This document shows positions 1 through 7,403 of a stretch of 64,000 nucleotides of DNA, one piece after another. Source of the stretch: CAZPQK01 sp964588695 (GTDB lineage: Bacteria; Krumholzibacteriota; Krumholzibacteriia; WVZY01; JAKEHA01); NCBI GenBank assembly GCA_964588695.1, contig CAZPQK010000016.1, positions 1 through 64,000 on the forward strand, in the 5' to 3' direction. Numbering within the stretch: the first letter of the stretch is position 1; the number at the start of each line of letters is the position of its first letter. A program made the position numbers and the translations under genes. The notes under the pieces were generated by a model. That model did not search any database. It saw nothing but the letters and a program-made list of their open reading frames with translations, and was not told the DNA's origin.

Positions 1-2
1 CT

Positions 3-701
3 TTACCAATAATAGCCAATATCATCGAGACCGACATAAACCCCAATGAACTCGTCGATAGCAATCGTGTTTCCCCACGAACCCCACCAGTGATCAGGGT
101 TGACGCCGGTACTGCCGACTATGAGTTCATTGTAAGAGAGCGTTGTGATGCCACTCCCACCGGGATCCATCAAGTACACTTCCTGGATGCTGGGCGGTAT
201 GATTGAATAACCATAAACGCCAATCATATGGCCGGGGGCTTGCGTAGCAGAATTCGGTTGACAGGAAACGAGAAGGTAAGGTTCATTCACGCCGAGCGAG
301 CAAAGGTACTGGAGCTGGAGGGCTTCAATCGTCGGCGGTTCAGGAATAAACAAAGGATCCCCCAACCGCCAGTAGAAACCCCATTGCGACCTCATCGCCG
401 AATAAATCTGTCCATCCGTGTAGTAATGAAAAGAACAAGGGTATGTCCAGTGACAACAGACGCAGCCTGACCCGCCATTAATGACACACAGATCACTTAC
501 TAAATCGCATGGATAAGGAAGCGTGTTGAAAGCGGACATCACCCAAGCAACCGTAGTCGGTCCACACCAATGCGGTGTTTCTTGGTACCAAGCGTCGGTC
601 CGTCGATCGGGTCCATAACAACTGCCGCTTTGGGCCTCGACGAAGACTGCCCAAATCAACACGCAACCCGCTACCGCTACAAACATCGACTGCGCTTTCA
701 T
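3..701 (-). CDS. Secreted papain-fold (C39-like) cysteine peptidase
   Basis: A 232-residue protein that opens with a hydrophobic signal peptide (about residues 1-23, ending VEAQ). Residues Q40 and C46, in the string QETPHWCGPTT, form the oxyanion glutamine and nucleophile pattern of the C39_2/AvrRpt2-type peptidases. A later PGHMIGVYGY gives the catalytic His and LMDPGG the Asp. This arrangement is known from the family; secretion and proteolysis are inferred. Eight other cysteines, several in a cluster near residues 65-90, suggest disulfides in an extracytoplasmic protein. The start codon overlaps the TGA of the upstream gene (ATGA), so the two are probably translated together. The stop is at the window edge and the gene is complete. 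The substrate is unknown. Confidence 0.75.
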   Translation of the reverse strand: MKAQSMFVAVAGCVLIWAVFVEAQSGSCYGPDRRTDAWYQETPHWCGPTTVAWVMSAFNTLPYPCDLVSDLCVINGGSGCVCCHWTYPCSFHYYTDGQIYSAMRSQWGFYWRLGDPLFIPEPPTIEALQLQYLCSLGVNEPYLLVSCQPNSATQAPGHMIGVYGYSIIPPSIQEVYLMDPGGSGITTLSYNELIVGSTGVNPDHWWGSWGNTIAIDEFIGVYVGLDDIGYYW

Positions 702-1324
702 TCCGCATCACCGGTCCGAATAGCATCAATTCGCCCGAGCAACCGTGCCGGGGAAACACCCCTTTTGACTCGACTATCGAATAATGGGATCTTTGATTTC
801 GTCGCGGTCCTTTCATCGAGTGCAGCGACGACCTTGGATCCATTGGCTTCGAAGGCGAGAAACTTCCCTACGTAGGGCACGACCAGGTAATAGGCCGAAT
901 TCTTTGAAGGCTCCTCCAGCGAAACCCATGCGTTTAGTCCTGCATGGTCATGGAACACTCGTTGGACTACATATTCCCCTTCTCGCGTACCCACCACGAG
1001 CCCGCCCATCAAACGGCCGTCCTTCGCGAAAACCGGGAAGTTTTGGGAGTTTCCAAATTGGCGAGATTCGAGAGTTGGCCCCCGTGACTCGTTTCCGCTC
1101 CGAACGACATAGCCACGCATCGGCGTTCCAATGCGAAGGTCAGTTAGATCGAAACTGTCGTCGAGCCGCCAATGCATTCGAACAAAGCTGTGGTCTTGCG
1201 TCAGCCAAGTTTGTAGGTACTCGTGCGCAGCAATCCGGGCACCGTCAGGCGTCTCCTCCACGTTCCCCGCCTGCGGCATCAAAAGCAAGCTTACAACGAG
1301 AAAGACTCTCTTAAGCATCTGCAT
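698..1324 (-). CDS. Secreted protein of unknown function, coupled to the C39-like peptidase
   Basis: I do not recognise a family. The reading frame is open further upstream, but the likely start is the ATG at 1324, or the one two codons later at 1318. A GGGAGG Shine-Dalgarno sequence lies just before them and the following residues (MLKRVFLVVSLLLMPQAG) form a signal peptide. The mature part, about 185 residues, has no membrane segment, no repeats and no cysteines. Its stop overlaps the start of the peptidase gene by four bases, so the two form one transcript. Possible roles as a substrate, inhibitor or chaperone of the peptidase are speculation from gene order alone. Confidence 0.6.
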   Translation of the reverse strand: MQMLKRVFLVVSLLLMPQAGNVEETPDGARIAAHEYLQTWLTQDHSFVRMHWRLDDSFDLTDLRIGTPMRGYVVRSGNESRGPTLESRQFGNSQNFPVFAKDGRLMGGLVVGTREGEYVVQRVFHDHAGLNAWVSLEEPSKNSAYYLVVPYVGKFLAFEANGSKVVAALDERTATKSKIPLFDSRVKRGVSPARLLGRIDAIRTGDAE

Positions 1325-1500
1325 CAAACCTCCCGTTTTGTTACTCTCATCGGCCTTAGACTGATCGTAGTGCAGGCTCCGATTGTACGCCATCTACTTT
1401 GTCCTTAAGACCGCTCATTGCCGCGATATCGCGTTTTGGTTGTCGGTGTCCATGTGTCGTCTGTCGTGCAGGGGGATCAAAAGGTCGCTAGGTCGCTCCG

Positions 1501-1526
1501 CGCCAGCATCCTTTTAGGTGCTGGCG
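1501..1526. repeat. Hairpin just past vapC
   Basis: CGCCAGCA (1501-1508) and TGCTGGCG (1519-1526) form a perfect 8-bp stem with a 10-base loop, starting two bases after the vapC stop. There is no U-tract on the minus strand, so it is either an imperfect terminator or an mRNA 3'-end stabiliser. Confidence 0.4.
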
Positions 1527-1527
1527 T

Positions 1528-1884
1528 CTACGCCGCGACGCCAAGCTTCTTAGCCTGGCGGACAAGCGCTCGGTCAAAGGTCATCATCGCGCAATTCGAG
1601 AGGATAGTCGACGCAAGCAAGTGCATGTCAATCCAACCAAGCCCGGTTGCGAACAGGTTGCGGCGCGCGACGAATTCTAACACCTCGCTGTGTGTTGCTA
1701 GTTCAGCGGTCGGCAACGAATCCAACAACGCCAATATCTCGGCGCGGTTCTCCAAACCTCCGCACGCGATCTCACCCACTACGAATGGGTGAGTCAACAC
1801 GTCGCCGCTGTTCAGCGTTTCAGCAAGTTCAAGGCTACCTACCCTTAGGTGATCTATCCACACCGAAGTGTCGACCAAAATCAC
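1528..1884 (-). CDS. vapC: VapC-type PIN-domain toxin
   Basis: A 118-residue PIN-domain ribonuclease. It starts MILVDTSVWIDHLR and keeps the four acidic residues expected in the active site: D5, E38 (VVGEIACGG), D86 (GWIDMHLL) and D104 (TFDRALVR). These would bind Mg2+ and cleave RNA, typically initiator tRNA or rRNA in VapC toxins. The length is normal for the family. Its start overlaps the end of the antitoxin gene (ATGA), the usual antitoxin-first order with coupled translation. Target specificity cannot be read from the sequence. Confidence 0.9.
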   Translation of the reverse strand: MILVDTSVWIDHLRVGSLELAETLNSGDVLTHPFVVGEIACGGLENRAEILALLDSLPTAELATHSEVLEFVARRNLFATGLGWIDMHLLASTILSNCAMMTFDRALVRQAKKLGVAA

Positions 1885-2081
1885 GAGCGGCTCGAATCAC
1901 GCCGACGAGGAACCGCTCCTAACTTCTTCTCAGAGCCGCCCAACGCAGCCAACCTTTTCGCGCTCGCGAGTGCGATAAGGGCTTCAAGTCCCATTCTCAC
2001 GAGCGCGGTTTTCTCGGAAACACCGGTCAACCTGGTCGCCTTTTCAAGCAAATCAGAATCAATATTCAGCGTAGTTCTCAT
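1881..2081 (-). CDS. vapB: VapB-type antitoxin
   Basis: A small antitoxin of about 66 residues. The N-terminus MRTTLNIDSDLLEKATRLTG is the ribbon-helix-helix type used by VapB proteins to bind the operator. The basic, low-complexity C-terminus would wrap around VapC. The track of open frame extends to 2174, but the promoter lies inside that extension, so the start must be at 2081 or the ATG at 2087. I chose 2081: it fits the family N-terminus and lies at the predicted transcription start. The gene overlaps vapC by four bases. Confidence 0.85.
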   Translation of the reverse strand: MRTTLNIDSDLLEKATRLTGVSEKTALVRMGLEALIALASAKRLAALGGSEKKLGAVPRRRDSSRS

Positions 2082-2082
2082 G

Positions 2083-2117
2083 TGCATGAATATGCATGGT
2101 CGATACATATCTGTCAA
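2083..2117 (-). promoter_or_regulatory. vapBC promoter with overlapping operator; probably leaderless
   Basis: On the minus strand, TTGACA (2112-2117) and CATATT (2089-2094) are separated by exactly 17 bases. Transcription would begin about seven bases on, at or next to the A of the vapB ATG at 2081, leaving no room for a Shine-Dalgarno sequence. An inverted repeat TGCAT-N4-ATGCA (2083-2096) covers the -10 box and is a good candidate operator for the VapBC complex. Confidence 0.65.
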
Positions 2118-2163
2118 GCGAGGTCTTCGGCCGCCCGACGCTGAACGATCGGTCCCCCTGGGA

Positions 2164-2254
2164 GGGGGAAACAAAAGGCGGGATTACATTCATTGTGGAT
2201 GTAATCCCGCCCTTTTGCGTCTACATACGCATGTCGCGACCAGCGCTGGTCGTG
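2164..2254. repeat. Palindromic intergenic repeat, copy 1
   Basis: Two hairpins. The first has arms GGCGGGATTACAT and ATGTAATCCCGCC around a short loop (core 2177-2212), flanked by AAAA and TTTT so that it could terminate transcription on either strand. The second is the perfect palindrome CGACCAGCGCTGGTCG (2237-2252). The same two hairpins, with the shared linker ATACGCATGTC between them, recur at 3974-4072. The element begins about 13 bases past the stop of the TonB-domain gene, between two minus-strand genes. Confidence 0.7.
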
Positions 2255-2267
2255 CTGATCGTAGTCT

Positions 2268-2654
2268 TTACAGCTCGAACTTGACCGGAATCGCGACGTA
2301 AGCGCGGGTTGGCTTCGATTCTAATTCTGCCGGTGTGAACTTCCACTGGCTGACCGCGTCCAGCGCCGCCGATTCGAAGCGTTGGTCGGAGCTGCGCAGC
2401 ACCGCCGTGGAAAATACCGACCCGTCGACGTCGACCAGGACCTTTACCAACACCGAGCCCTCCACGCGCTCAGCACGGGCGTCGGCTGGGTAGTCCGGCA
2501 ACACCGACTCCACCAATGTGGGTGGCGCGTCGAAGCGATAAAAGTCGGCGGGTTGATCGGACGCAGGTTTAGAGTCCGAGCCGGTAAACAGAGACGGCAT
2601 GCAGGCCGTGAGCGTAATGGCCAGGGAAAGCGAGACAACGAGTAACGTTTTCAT
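2268..2654 (-). CDS. Lipoprotein with TonB C-terminal-like domain
   Basis: A 128-residue protein with a lipoprotein signal (MKTLLVVSLSLAITLTAC, lipobox LTAC, cysteine 18). It is followed by a TonB_C-type domain: the run LPDYPADARAERVEGSVLVK, then DVDGSV, LRSSDQRFESAALDAV, QWKFTPA, and a final strand AIPVKFEL. In energy-transducing TonB this domain contacts outer-membrane receptors. Here there is no N-terminal inner-membrane anchor and no proline-rich spanner, only a lipid anchor, so it probably does not transmit ExbBD energy and may serve as a periplasmic adaptor. A GGAGG lies seven bases before the ATG. It is a single gene, with a repeat hairpin just downstream. Confidence 0.75.
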   Translation of the reverse strand: MKTLLVVSLSLAITLTACMPSLFTGSDSKPASDQPADFYRFDAPPTLVESVLPDYPADARAERVEGSVLVKVLVDVDGSVFSTAVLRSSDQRFESAALDAVSQWKFTPAELESKPTRAYVAIPVKFEL

Positions 2655-2764
2655 GAGTGCTCCTCCGTTGTTGGGACCGTGGGGAGTTCTTGATAAGAGT
2701 AGCGCCCGCAGATTGCGACGTCAAACGCAATGCCAAGCCGGATTACCGGCCACGGCGATGATAG

Positions 2765-3148
2765 CTACCCAACCTGGGTGCCTACCCACCAGGTTGTGCC
2801 GCCCGCGTCACGAAAACCGCCGCGCTTGTCGGGATCGTCCTTCTGCAAGGGTTCCTGCACCGCTTCGGCACCGGCGTCGATCGCTTTCTTAAACGTCGCA
2901 TCGACATCGGGAACGTAAACATGAACATGTGTTGGAATCGACGACCACTGCCCGGGTACGGCATCGGCGAGCATCACCACCGTGTCGTCGATTCGCACTT
3001 CGGCGTGAACCACACCGCGATCGTCGTCGGTGTAATAACGGAGTCGCTCCGCACCGAATACTTTCTCGAGAAACGCAATCGTCGCATCGGCGCCATCAAC
3101 AATCAGGTACGGCGACACCGACGTGTAGTTATCGGGCTTGAAACTCAT
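2765..3148 (-). CDS. VOC-superfamily (glyoxalase/bleomycin-resistance-like, PhnB-type) protein
   Basis: A 127-residue soluble protein with paired beta-alpha-beta-beta-beta modules. The start PDNYTSVSPYLIVDGADATIA, the segment FLEKVFGAERLRYY, then VVHAEVRIDDTVVMLAD and THVHVYVPDVDATFKKAIDAGA, and the ending RGGFRDAGGTTWWVGTQ are typical of PhnB-like VOC proteins. Such folds bind metal or small ligands in enzymes of detoxification and isomerisation. The substrate cannot be assigned. It lies 23 bases downstream of the DUF4424-like gene on the same strand and may be cotranscribed with it. Confidence 0.8.
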   Translation of the reverse strand: MSFKPDNYTSVSPYLIVDGADATIAFLEKVFGAERLRYYTDDDRGVVHAEVRIDDTVVMLADAVPGQWSSIPTHVHVYVPDVDATFKKAIDAGAEAVQEPLQKDDPDKRGGFRDAGGTTWWVGTQVG

Positions 3149-3171
3149 GGGATTGGTTCAACCTTTCAGAA

Positions 3172-3882
3172 CTAGTTGGGCCGCGGCCCGGACCACATCG
3201 CCTTAATGCGAGCGGGCCCACGTTGACCGGGTTCAATATCCTTAAAGTGCCAGATTACTCGACAACCATCAACAAGCACCGGGTTAGAGGACAAGCATTT
3301 CAAACCATCTGGCGGGCATTCATCGAATGACAGCTCAATGACAGCACTTCCAATTGCACCTGACCACGAGGCTCCTGTCTCTAAGACATAATCAAAGAAT
3401 CGATCCACACTTCTAGGTTTGCGAACCAACGTGCCTCCAGCATCGGATGCATAAACCACTCTAACCACACGAGTCTGACCCGCGGCGAAGGAAACCTGTT
3501 TTGTCCACCAGTTCGTGCCTCCGCCAGTGTTGTCTTCTCCGAGTTGTCGCGTCGCCGCTATTGGCTCGCCGTCGACAAACGATTCAAAGGAATGGAACGG
3601 CTCCCCCTCGTCCAACGCGCCACCCCACGACTCCGGAAAACCGAGCATAACCGTAGCTGCTTGCCCGCTGTTAATTAGAACGAACAGGCATTCCGTTGTG
3701 ATCAGGCTACTTGAAAATGAAACACGAGCCTGAACATACTCCGCCGCCATGGTGATCGCGGGATGCTCATCGAGCAGCTTGACGGTACCGCCAGCGCCGG
3801 ATATCCAACCGTCGTTCGCTCGGGCGGCGCCAGGCATAACTAGCACCATCGATGTTGCTACTAGCACCAGGAATCTAGCCAT
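3172..3882 (-). CDS. Secreted DUF4424-like protein
   Basis: A 236-residue protein with a signal peptide ending at about residue 22 (GAARANDGW). The mature N-terminus DGWISGAGGTVKLLDEHPAI followed by TMAAEYVQARVSF, then an immunoglobulin-like beta-rich body (LINSGQAATVMLGFPESW), resembles DUF4424 proteins: secreted and usually described only as conserved. No enzymatic motif is visible. The assignment rests on the N-terminal pattern and the FPE/FP motif and is moderate. The upstream region (3883-4137) has the second copy of the palindromic repeat and no other gene. Confidence 0.5.
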   Translation of the reverse strand: MARFLVLVATSMVLVMPGAARANDGWISGAGGTVKLLDEHPAITMAAEYVQARVSFSSSLITTECLFVLINSGQAATVMLGFPESWGGALDEGEPFHSFESFVDGEPIAATRQLGEDNTGGGTNWWTKQVSFAAGQTRVVRVVYASDAGGTLVRKPRSVDRFFDYVLETGASWSGAIGSAVIELSFDECPPDGLKCLSSNPVLVDGCRVIWHFKDIEPGQRGPARIKAMWSGPRPN

Positions 3883-3973
3883 TACAGTTCTGCTCTCATG
3901 AGAATGTGCTTAAGGAACAATCAGTATACAAAAAGCCCGGACCATCGCTGACCACGGCGTCGCGCGTCCTTCT

Positions 3974-4072
3974 GCGGGAGGGGAAAGTAAGGGGCGGGAT
4001 TACATTCGTAGTGGATGTAATCCCGCCTCTGGTTTGGCTATATACGCATGTCACGATCAGCGCTGGTCGTGA
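3974..4072. repeat. Palindromic intergenic repeat, copy 2
   Basis: This is the second copy of the element at 2164-2254, in the same orientation. The arms GGCGGGATTACATTC and GGATGTAATCCCGCC (3993-4027) are identical at the core, with a different 5-base loop (GTAGT). The second hairpin CACGATCAGCGCTGGTCGTG (4052-4071) has one arm mismatch. The purine-rich lead-in and the linker ATACGCATGTC are shared. Like copy 1, it lies past the 3' end of a minus-strand gene. Confidence 0.7.
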
Positions 4073-4137
4073 CTCCAACATCTCCGGCCATTGCAGGTCG
4101 GGCTGGCTGCATTCCGGAAAAACACAGAACCGGAGAA

Positions 4138-4621
4138 TCACCGCGACGACGAATCGAACCGCCAGCGGCCAAGAACACTTACACGAACCTCCACGTCGAC
4201 CGGCACTATGGTTGTGACAATTCCCGGCACCGAAACAGCTTTCATTTGAGTCGCCTGGAAACTAGTTCTAAACGTTGGATTATCTGGGTAGTGCGTGGTT
4301 AGCTCAATAAGTTGGCCGAGAACTCCACCGGCTGCATCCGCCATCGCGTTCGCATCCTGTTTTGCGCTGTCAACGGCATCGGAAATCGCCTCGCGGCGAA
4401 GGCTGTCGGCCCTGGTTGATGACCATCGCACCGACTGGATGGTTGCCGACTCACCTTGAAGTACCACATCTACAAGTACTCCGACTTGTCGCAACGACGT
4501 TGCCGTTAAGCGCAACTGTCGCTGTTCCTTTTGAGGTAACAACTATTTCAGGTGGGGTTGTGGTGGTCGCTACGGCGGGGGTTAGCAGAAGCACTAGCAA
4601 AGAAACGATCACATTTTTCAT
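4138..4621 (-). pseudogene. Remnant of a SIMPL-domain (DUF541) secreted protein, frameshifted and shortened
   Basis: One frame starts at the ATG at 4621 after a GGGGGG Shine-Dalgarno, with a signal peptide (MKNVIVSLLVLLLTPAVA) and the first SIMPL strand EIVVTSKGTATVALN, then stops at 4451. Another frame, open from about 4542 to 4138, carries the second half of the same domain: LRQVGVLVDVVLQGESATIQ, then REAISDAVDSAKQDANAMADAAGG and a final strand VDVEVRVSVLG. The halves join only with a one-base shift near 4500. Intact SIMPL proteins are about 230 residues; some 70 residues of the middle seem to be missing, so the gene is decayed rather than just mis-sequenced. A shortened protein from the TTG at 4542 would lack a signal peptide. 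Confidence 0.65.
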
Positions 4622-4693
4622 GATCATCCCCCCTTTCTGATAGAAATCTATTGCGTCGACCGGACCTCCGCAAGAACTCACTACGCACGCCAC

Positions 4694-4726
4694 AAAAAAG
4701 CCCCGACCATTCCTGATCGGGGCTTT
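4694..4726 (-). terminator. Rho-independent terminator of the lepA-dnaK operon
   Basis: AAAGCCCCGA (4697-4706) pairs with TCGGGGCTTT (4717-4726), a perfect 10-bp stem around a 10-base loop. On the minus strand it runs into six T (complement of 4694-4699). It lies 26 bases past the dnaK stop. Confidence 0.9.
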
Positions 4727-4751
4727 GTGAGTTTGACTCTTGTAAAGTCGG

Positions 4752-6578
4752 CTACGAAATGTAGTCCGTCGAATCCGGCGCCGAGTACATGAGTTCGGCG
4801 AACTTGTGCATGATCGCCTGCAGTTGACCCGTCGCCTTCTTCAGCGCAACCACGTCGCGGTCTGCGGAATCTTTGGCTTCGCGCAGCTCTTGCATCGCGG
4901 AATTGATGTCGGCAAGGTCGCCGTCGCTGAACTTGTCGCGGAAATCCTTGATGGTTTGCTCGGTCGAGTAGAGAAGAATCTCGGCCTCGTTGAGCGCTTC
5001 CGAAAACTGCTTCTTGACCGCGTCGTCGTCGGCGTACTTCTCGGCATCTTCGATCATGCGGTTGATCTCGCCTTCGCTAAGACCGCTCGCCGTCTTGATG
5101 ACGATCTCTTGCTTGCGACCCGTGCCCAGGTCTTTGGCCGAGACGTTTACGATACCGTTGGCGTCAATCTCAAACGCGAGTTCGATCTGCGGAACACCGC
5201 GCGGGGCCGGCGGGATACCAACCAGGTCGAAGCGACCCAGCGTGCGGTTGTCCGACGACATCTCACGCTCGCCTTGCAGTACGTGAACACTAACCGCCGG
5301 CTGGTTGTCGGTTGCGGTCGAGAAGATTTGCGTCTTCTTGGTCGGCACCGTCGTGTTGCGCGGGATTAGCGCAGTCATCACGCCACCGAGGGTTTCGATA
5401 CCCAGCGACAGCGGCGTCACGTCCAGCAGGATAACCTCTTCGACGTCACCGTTCAGCACGCCACCCTGAATCGCGGCACCGCGGGAAACAACTTCGTCGG
5501 GGTTAACACCCTTGTGAGACTCTTTGCCAAAAAACTTCTTAACCGCCTCGCGGACGGCAGGCATGCGGGTCGAACCACCGACGAGGATCACGTTATCGAT
5601 GTCGCCGGTGGTTAGCCCTGCGTCCTTGAGCGCTTGCTTACACGGATCGATGGTGGCCTTAATCAAAGGCTCGACCAGCTTCTCCATGGTCGCGCGCGTC
5701 AGCACCACTTCCAGATGCTTCGGTCCCGATTCGTCAGCCGCCAGAAACGGCAAGTTAATGGTCGTCTCCAGGGCCGACGAAAGCTCACACTTGGCCTTCT
5801 CAGCGGCGTCCTTGACGCGCTGCATGGCCATTTTGTCGCCAGAAATATCCATCCCGGCGTCGTTGTTAAACTCCTCAACAATCCAGTCCATGATGACGCG
5901 GTCAAAGTCGTCGCCGCCAAGGTGAGTATCACCCGCGGTTGACTTAACCTGAAACACACCATCGCTAAGTTCGAGGAGCGAAATATCGAAAGTACCGCCA
6001 CCAAGGTCATACACAGCGATAGTTCCGGACTGACCTTTGTCCAACCCGTAGGCCAACGCTGCAGCGGTGGGCTCGTTGATAATGCGAAGAACTTCCAAGC
6101 CGGCGATACGACCGGCGTCTTTGGTGGCTTGACGCTGAGCGTCGTTAAAATACGCGGGAACGGTGATGACGGCCTGGGTTACCTCTTCGCCGACATACTC
6201 TTCTGCAACCGCCTTTAGCGTTTGCAGCACCATCGCAGAGATCTCTTCGGGGCGAAACGTCTTGTCCTGAATGCGGATCAAGACATCGTCCTTCTTGCCC
6301 TCTTCGGCGATGTACGGAACTTTACCAGCTTCGGCTTTCGCCTCTTCCCAGCGGCAACCGACGAAGCGCTTTACCGAGTAGATCGTCTGTTCCGGGTTGG
6401 TGATGGACTGCCGCTTAGCGATATGTCCTACCAAACGCTCGCCGTTCTTGGCGAACGCGACAACCGAAGGCGTTGTACGAGCACCTTCGGCGTTCGGAAT
6501 GACGGTGGGCTCGCCGTTCTCAACGATGCTTACGCACGAGTTGGTGGTACCCAAATCGATCCCGATCACCTTGGACAT
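4752..6578 (-). CDS. dnaK: Chaperone protein DnaK (Hsp70)
   Basis: A 608-residue ATP-dependent chaperone that binds unfolded segments, working with DnaJ and GrpE. Visible signatures: IGIDLGTTNSCV at the start, IINEPTAAALAYGLD, AVYDLGGGTFDIS, ILVGGSTRMPAVR, then the substrate-binding domain with DVTPLSLGIETLGG and the inter-domain linker. The open frame begins earlier at 6638, but the start is the ATG at 6578, preceded by AAGGAG and matching the family N-terminus. The protein is about 30 residues shorter than E. coli DnaK and lacks the acidic EEVKD-like tail, ending SAPDSTDYIS. It is last in the operon; no dnaJ follows, so that gene must lie elsewhere. Confidence 0.98.
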   Translation of the reverse strand: MSKVIGIDLGTTNSCVSIVENGEPTVIPNAEGARTTPSVVAFAKNGERLVGHIAKRQSITNPEQTIYSVKRFVGCRWEEAKAEAGKVPYIAEEGKKDDVLIRIQDKTFRPEEISAMVLQTLKAVAEEYVGEEVTQAVITVPAYFNDAQRQATKDAGRIAGLEVLRIINEPTAAALAYGLDKGQSGTIAVYDLGGGTFDISLLELSDGVFQVKSTAGDTHLGGDDFDRVIMDWIVEEFNNDAGMDISGDKMAMQRVKDAAEKAKCELSSALETTINLPFLAADESGPKHLEVVLTRATMEKLVEPLIKATIDPCKQALKDAGLTTGDIDNVILVGGSTRMPAVREAVKKFFGKESHKGVNPDEVVSRGAAIQGGVLNGDVEEVILLDVTPLSLGIETLGGVMTALIPRNTTVPTKKTQIFSTATDNQPAVSVHVLQGEREMSSDNRTLGRFDLVGIPPAPRGVPQIELAFEIDANGIVNVSAKDLGTGRKQEIVIKTASGLSEGEINRMIEDAEKYADDDAVKKQFSEALNEAEILLYSTEQTIKDFRDKFSDGDLADINSAMQELREAKDSADRDVVALKKATGQLQAIMHKFAELMYSAPDSTDYIS

Positions 6579-6665
6579 CTTGCGCTCCTTAAGACAGTAA
6601 TTTTGACCGCGCGGCACTTCTTGCCGCTCTATCGTCACTAGCGCCGCAAATCGGGCCGCTAAGTG

Positions 6666-7379
6666 TTATTTTGCAACGATGACTTTCGCAGGGCGAATGA
6701 CGGTCTCGTCCAGGAGGTAACCCTTTTGGACCACTTCGGCGACGCAGCCAGAATCGACGTCTTGCGATTCTATTTGGCCAACCGCCATGTGGTAGACGGG
6801 ATCGAAGGGTTGGTGGAGGGATTCGGCCTCAGTAACGCCGAACTTCTCGAGGACTTGCAGGAAGTTGTTATAAATCAACCGAATACCCTGCTGGAATTCG
6901 TCGTCCTCATCCCCAGCAACCGAAAACGCCCTTTCAAAGTCATCAACGACATTCAGAATCTCGAGGATGACTTCCGTTTTCGACTGCTGTTTTAGCAATT
7001 CCCATTCCTTACGGGAACGTTTGCGGTAATTTTCGAACTCAGCGACCGAGCGGAGCCACTTATCGTTTAACTCCTTTATTTCCTTGTCTTTCTCGACGTT
7101 GGCTTTGTTAAGCTTAACGATGATCTCGTTCTTCTCGAGCAAGCGATTGAGCACTTCGTCCTTCGACGGCCCCTTGCCGTCTGCCGCGTTTGACAATTCC
7201 TTAGCCAACCCACGCTTTTTGCCCGGTTTATCGCCACTCGGCCTGGCCTCGGCGGCCGCTTCCGCCTCGGCAACTGCCTCGGCGTACGGGTCGTCGCCCT
7301 CAATATCGATTTCGATCTCGAGGGCTTCGTCGTGCTCAACGCCGGCGGATTTGGGATTATGTTTCGAGCGGTCGCTCAA
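6666..7379 (-). CDS. grpE: Nucleotide exchange factor GrpE
   Basis: A 237-residue DnaK cofactor. The N-terminal third is highly charged (EIEIDIEGDDPYAEAVAEAEAA) and probably disordered. A long coiled coil follows (EVLNRLLEKNEIIVKLNKAN, then DKEIKELNDKWLRSVAEFEN with the family YRKR), then the beta-domain VEAESLHQPFDPVYHMAVG-type segment, here GVTEAESLHQPFDPVYHMAV. The start is a TTG at 7379, with AAGGAG five bases upstream. It follows hrcA by 24 bases and precedes dnaK by 87. The N-terminal extension is longer than in E. coli (197 residues). Confidence 0.96.
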   Translation of the reverse strand: MSDRSKHNPKSAGVEHDEALEIEIDIEGDDPYAEAVAEAEAAAEARPSGDKPGKKRGLAKELSNAADGKGPSKDEVLNRLLEKNEIIVKLNKANVEKDKEIKELNDKWLRSVAEFENYRKRSRKEWELLKQQSKTEVILEILNVVDDFERAFSVAGDEDDEFQQGIRLIYNNFLQVLEKFGVTEAESLHQPFDPVYHMAVGQIESQDVDSGCVAEVVQKGYLLDETVIRPAKVIVAK

Positions 7380-7403
7380 GGGAACTCCTTGCAGTGGTTT
7401 GGC

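Noticed and set aside
1849..2301. 150-residue plus-strand frame over vapBC and the repeat
   Set aside because: Antisense to two well-supported genes and includes the palindromic repeat. Similar text in the two repeat copies reflects the DNA repeat, not a protein.
4451..4621. Recoding (frameshift or selenocysteine) to explain the SIMPL gene
   Set aside because: The halves are in different frames, no slippery heptamer is seen at the join, and the central third of the domain is absent, so decay is simpler.
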